Position numbers and translations under genes: made by a program | Notes under the pieces: model-generated | The model's input: only the letters and a program-made list of their open reading frames with translations | Told to the model about the DNA's origin: nothing | The model's database searches: none | Part shown: in pieces, positions 4,830 through 5,211 of the stretch | How positions within the stretch are numbered: the first letter of the stretch is position 1 | How the letters are laid out: every line of letters begins with the position of its first letter | From: a bacterium | GTDB taxonomy: Bacteria > Margulisbacteria > Marinamargulisbacteria > UBA6595 | Direction: 5' to 3' | DNA: 5,211 nt | Assembly: GCA_027621615.1 (NCBI GenBank) | Contig: JAQCBC010000071.1 | Location: 1 to 5,211, forward strand

Positions 4830-5210
4830 ATGATGATCCGCCGCCTCCGTCATTGGCGTGGCTGGGTTGCTGCGGGCTTAATCCTGGGTTTAATCGGCAC
4901 GACACCCGTCCTGCCAATTCCAACCATTGCCCGTGTGGCCAATGCGGCGACTGATATTGTCTGTTCCGGTACTGGGTTTGGACCCAGTCACGGCGGGATT
5001 TGGCTAGCCAAAAAAACAATTCAAGCCCAAACAGCAACGGATGGCCTAGACGCTCAGACTGTACGAACCAGCACGCATGCCCATGGGCTAACCCCAACCG
5101 ATCCCCTATTCCATACGGCAACCCCCGTGTGCCCATGCATAGCCGGGCCCGTATATGGGGGGCATGCCGACCCAGTCCGGATCACCCACTCCCGAGCCCC
5201 GCCGGCTTAA
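4830..5210 (+). CDS. Small secreted protein of unknown function, possibly frameshifted
   Basis: A 126-residue frame starting with tandem ATG codons one base after the fabI stop (TAG-C-ATG-ATG), so probably cotranscribed and coupled with fabI. The N-terminus is a standard Sec signal peptide: basic MMIRRLRHWR, hydrophobic WVAAGLILGLIG from residue 12, and a likely signal peptidase I site after ANA (37-39). The mature part is about 87 residues, with Cys45, Cys101 and Cys103, and matches no family I recognise. The second half (from about residue 72) is rich in Thr, Pro and His and looks less protein-like. The +2 relative frame is open from 4955 to the window end, encoding a proline-rich stretch, so a frameshift or longer true product is possible. 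No strong ribosome binding site is seen. The start and signal peptide are well supported; the C-terminal end is uncertain. Confidence 0.6.
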   Translation: MMIRRLRHWRGWVAAGLILGLIGTTPVLPIPTIARVANAATDIVCSGTGFGPSHGGIWLAKKTIQAQTATDGLDAQTVRTSTHAHGLTPTDPLFHTATPVCPCIAGPVYGGHADPVRITHSRAPPA

Positions 5211-5211
5211 C

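Noticed and set aside
1..5211. RNA genes, CRISPR array, insertion sequence or phage genes
   Set aside because: No tRNA-like cloverleaf, spaced direct repeats, terminal inverted repeats or transposase/integrase motifs were seen; coding genes fill nearly all of the window.

Overview
The window holds seven protein-coding genes and almost no non-coding DNA. Five genes lie on the minus strand (right to left from about 3149 to 1) and three promoters serve them and their neighbours; two complete genes and one small secreted-protein gene lie on the plus strand (3206 to 5210). No RNA gene, mobile element, CRISPR array or long repeat was seen, and no gap exceeds 75 bases. The gene set (sedoheptulose-7-phosphate isomerase, heptose bisphosphatase, an LpxB-related protein, a sugar N-acetyltransferase, Lgt, GlmU-type uridylyltransferase, FabI) points to a diderm bacterium with a heptose-containing surface glycan. 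The LpxB-related family is best known to me from cyanobacteria and Deinococcus-Thermus. A cyanobacterium-related non-photosynthetic lineage is therefore a guess, but the species cannot be fixed from this sequence.

Minus strand, in order of transcription: lgt (3149-2373), then gmhA (2323-1745), gmhB (1779-1210), an LpxB-related gene (1213-185), and the start of a left-handed beta-helix acetyltransferase of the WbpD/WlbB/FdtC type (183 to beyond position 1). The last four are packed with overlaps or 1-base gaps and look like one translationally coupled operon with its own promoter in the 49-base gap after lgt. GmhA and GmhB carry out two steps of nucleotide-activated heptose synthesis. The acetyltransferase should make an N-acetylated amino sugar. 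The LpxB-related protein resembles MurG/LpxB glycosyltransferases, so the operon probably builds a surface polysaccharide or LPS-core-like glycan.

Plus strand: glmU reduced to its uridylyltransferase domain (3206-3952), then fabI (4025-4828) with its own promoter and a good ribosome binding site, then, after a single base, a small gene with a clear signal peptide and no recognised domain (4830-5210). lgt and glmU are divergent from a 56-base gap.

The points most worth a second look are: -10 boxes placed so close to the start codons of lgt, glmU and gmhA that the mRNAs would be leaderless; a GlmU with no acetyltransferase domain and no remnant of one; linkage of an LpxB-related family without an assigned function to heptose genes; a Tyr-to-Phe change near the FabI active site; and a second open frame across the last gene that may mean a frameshift.
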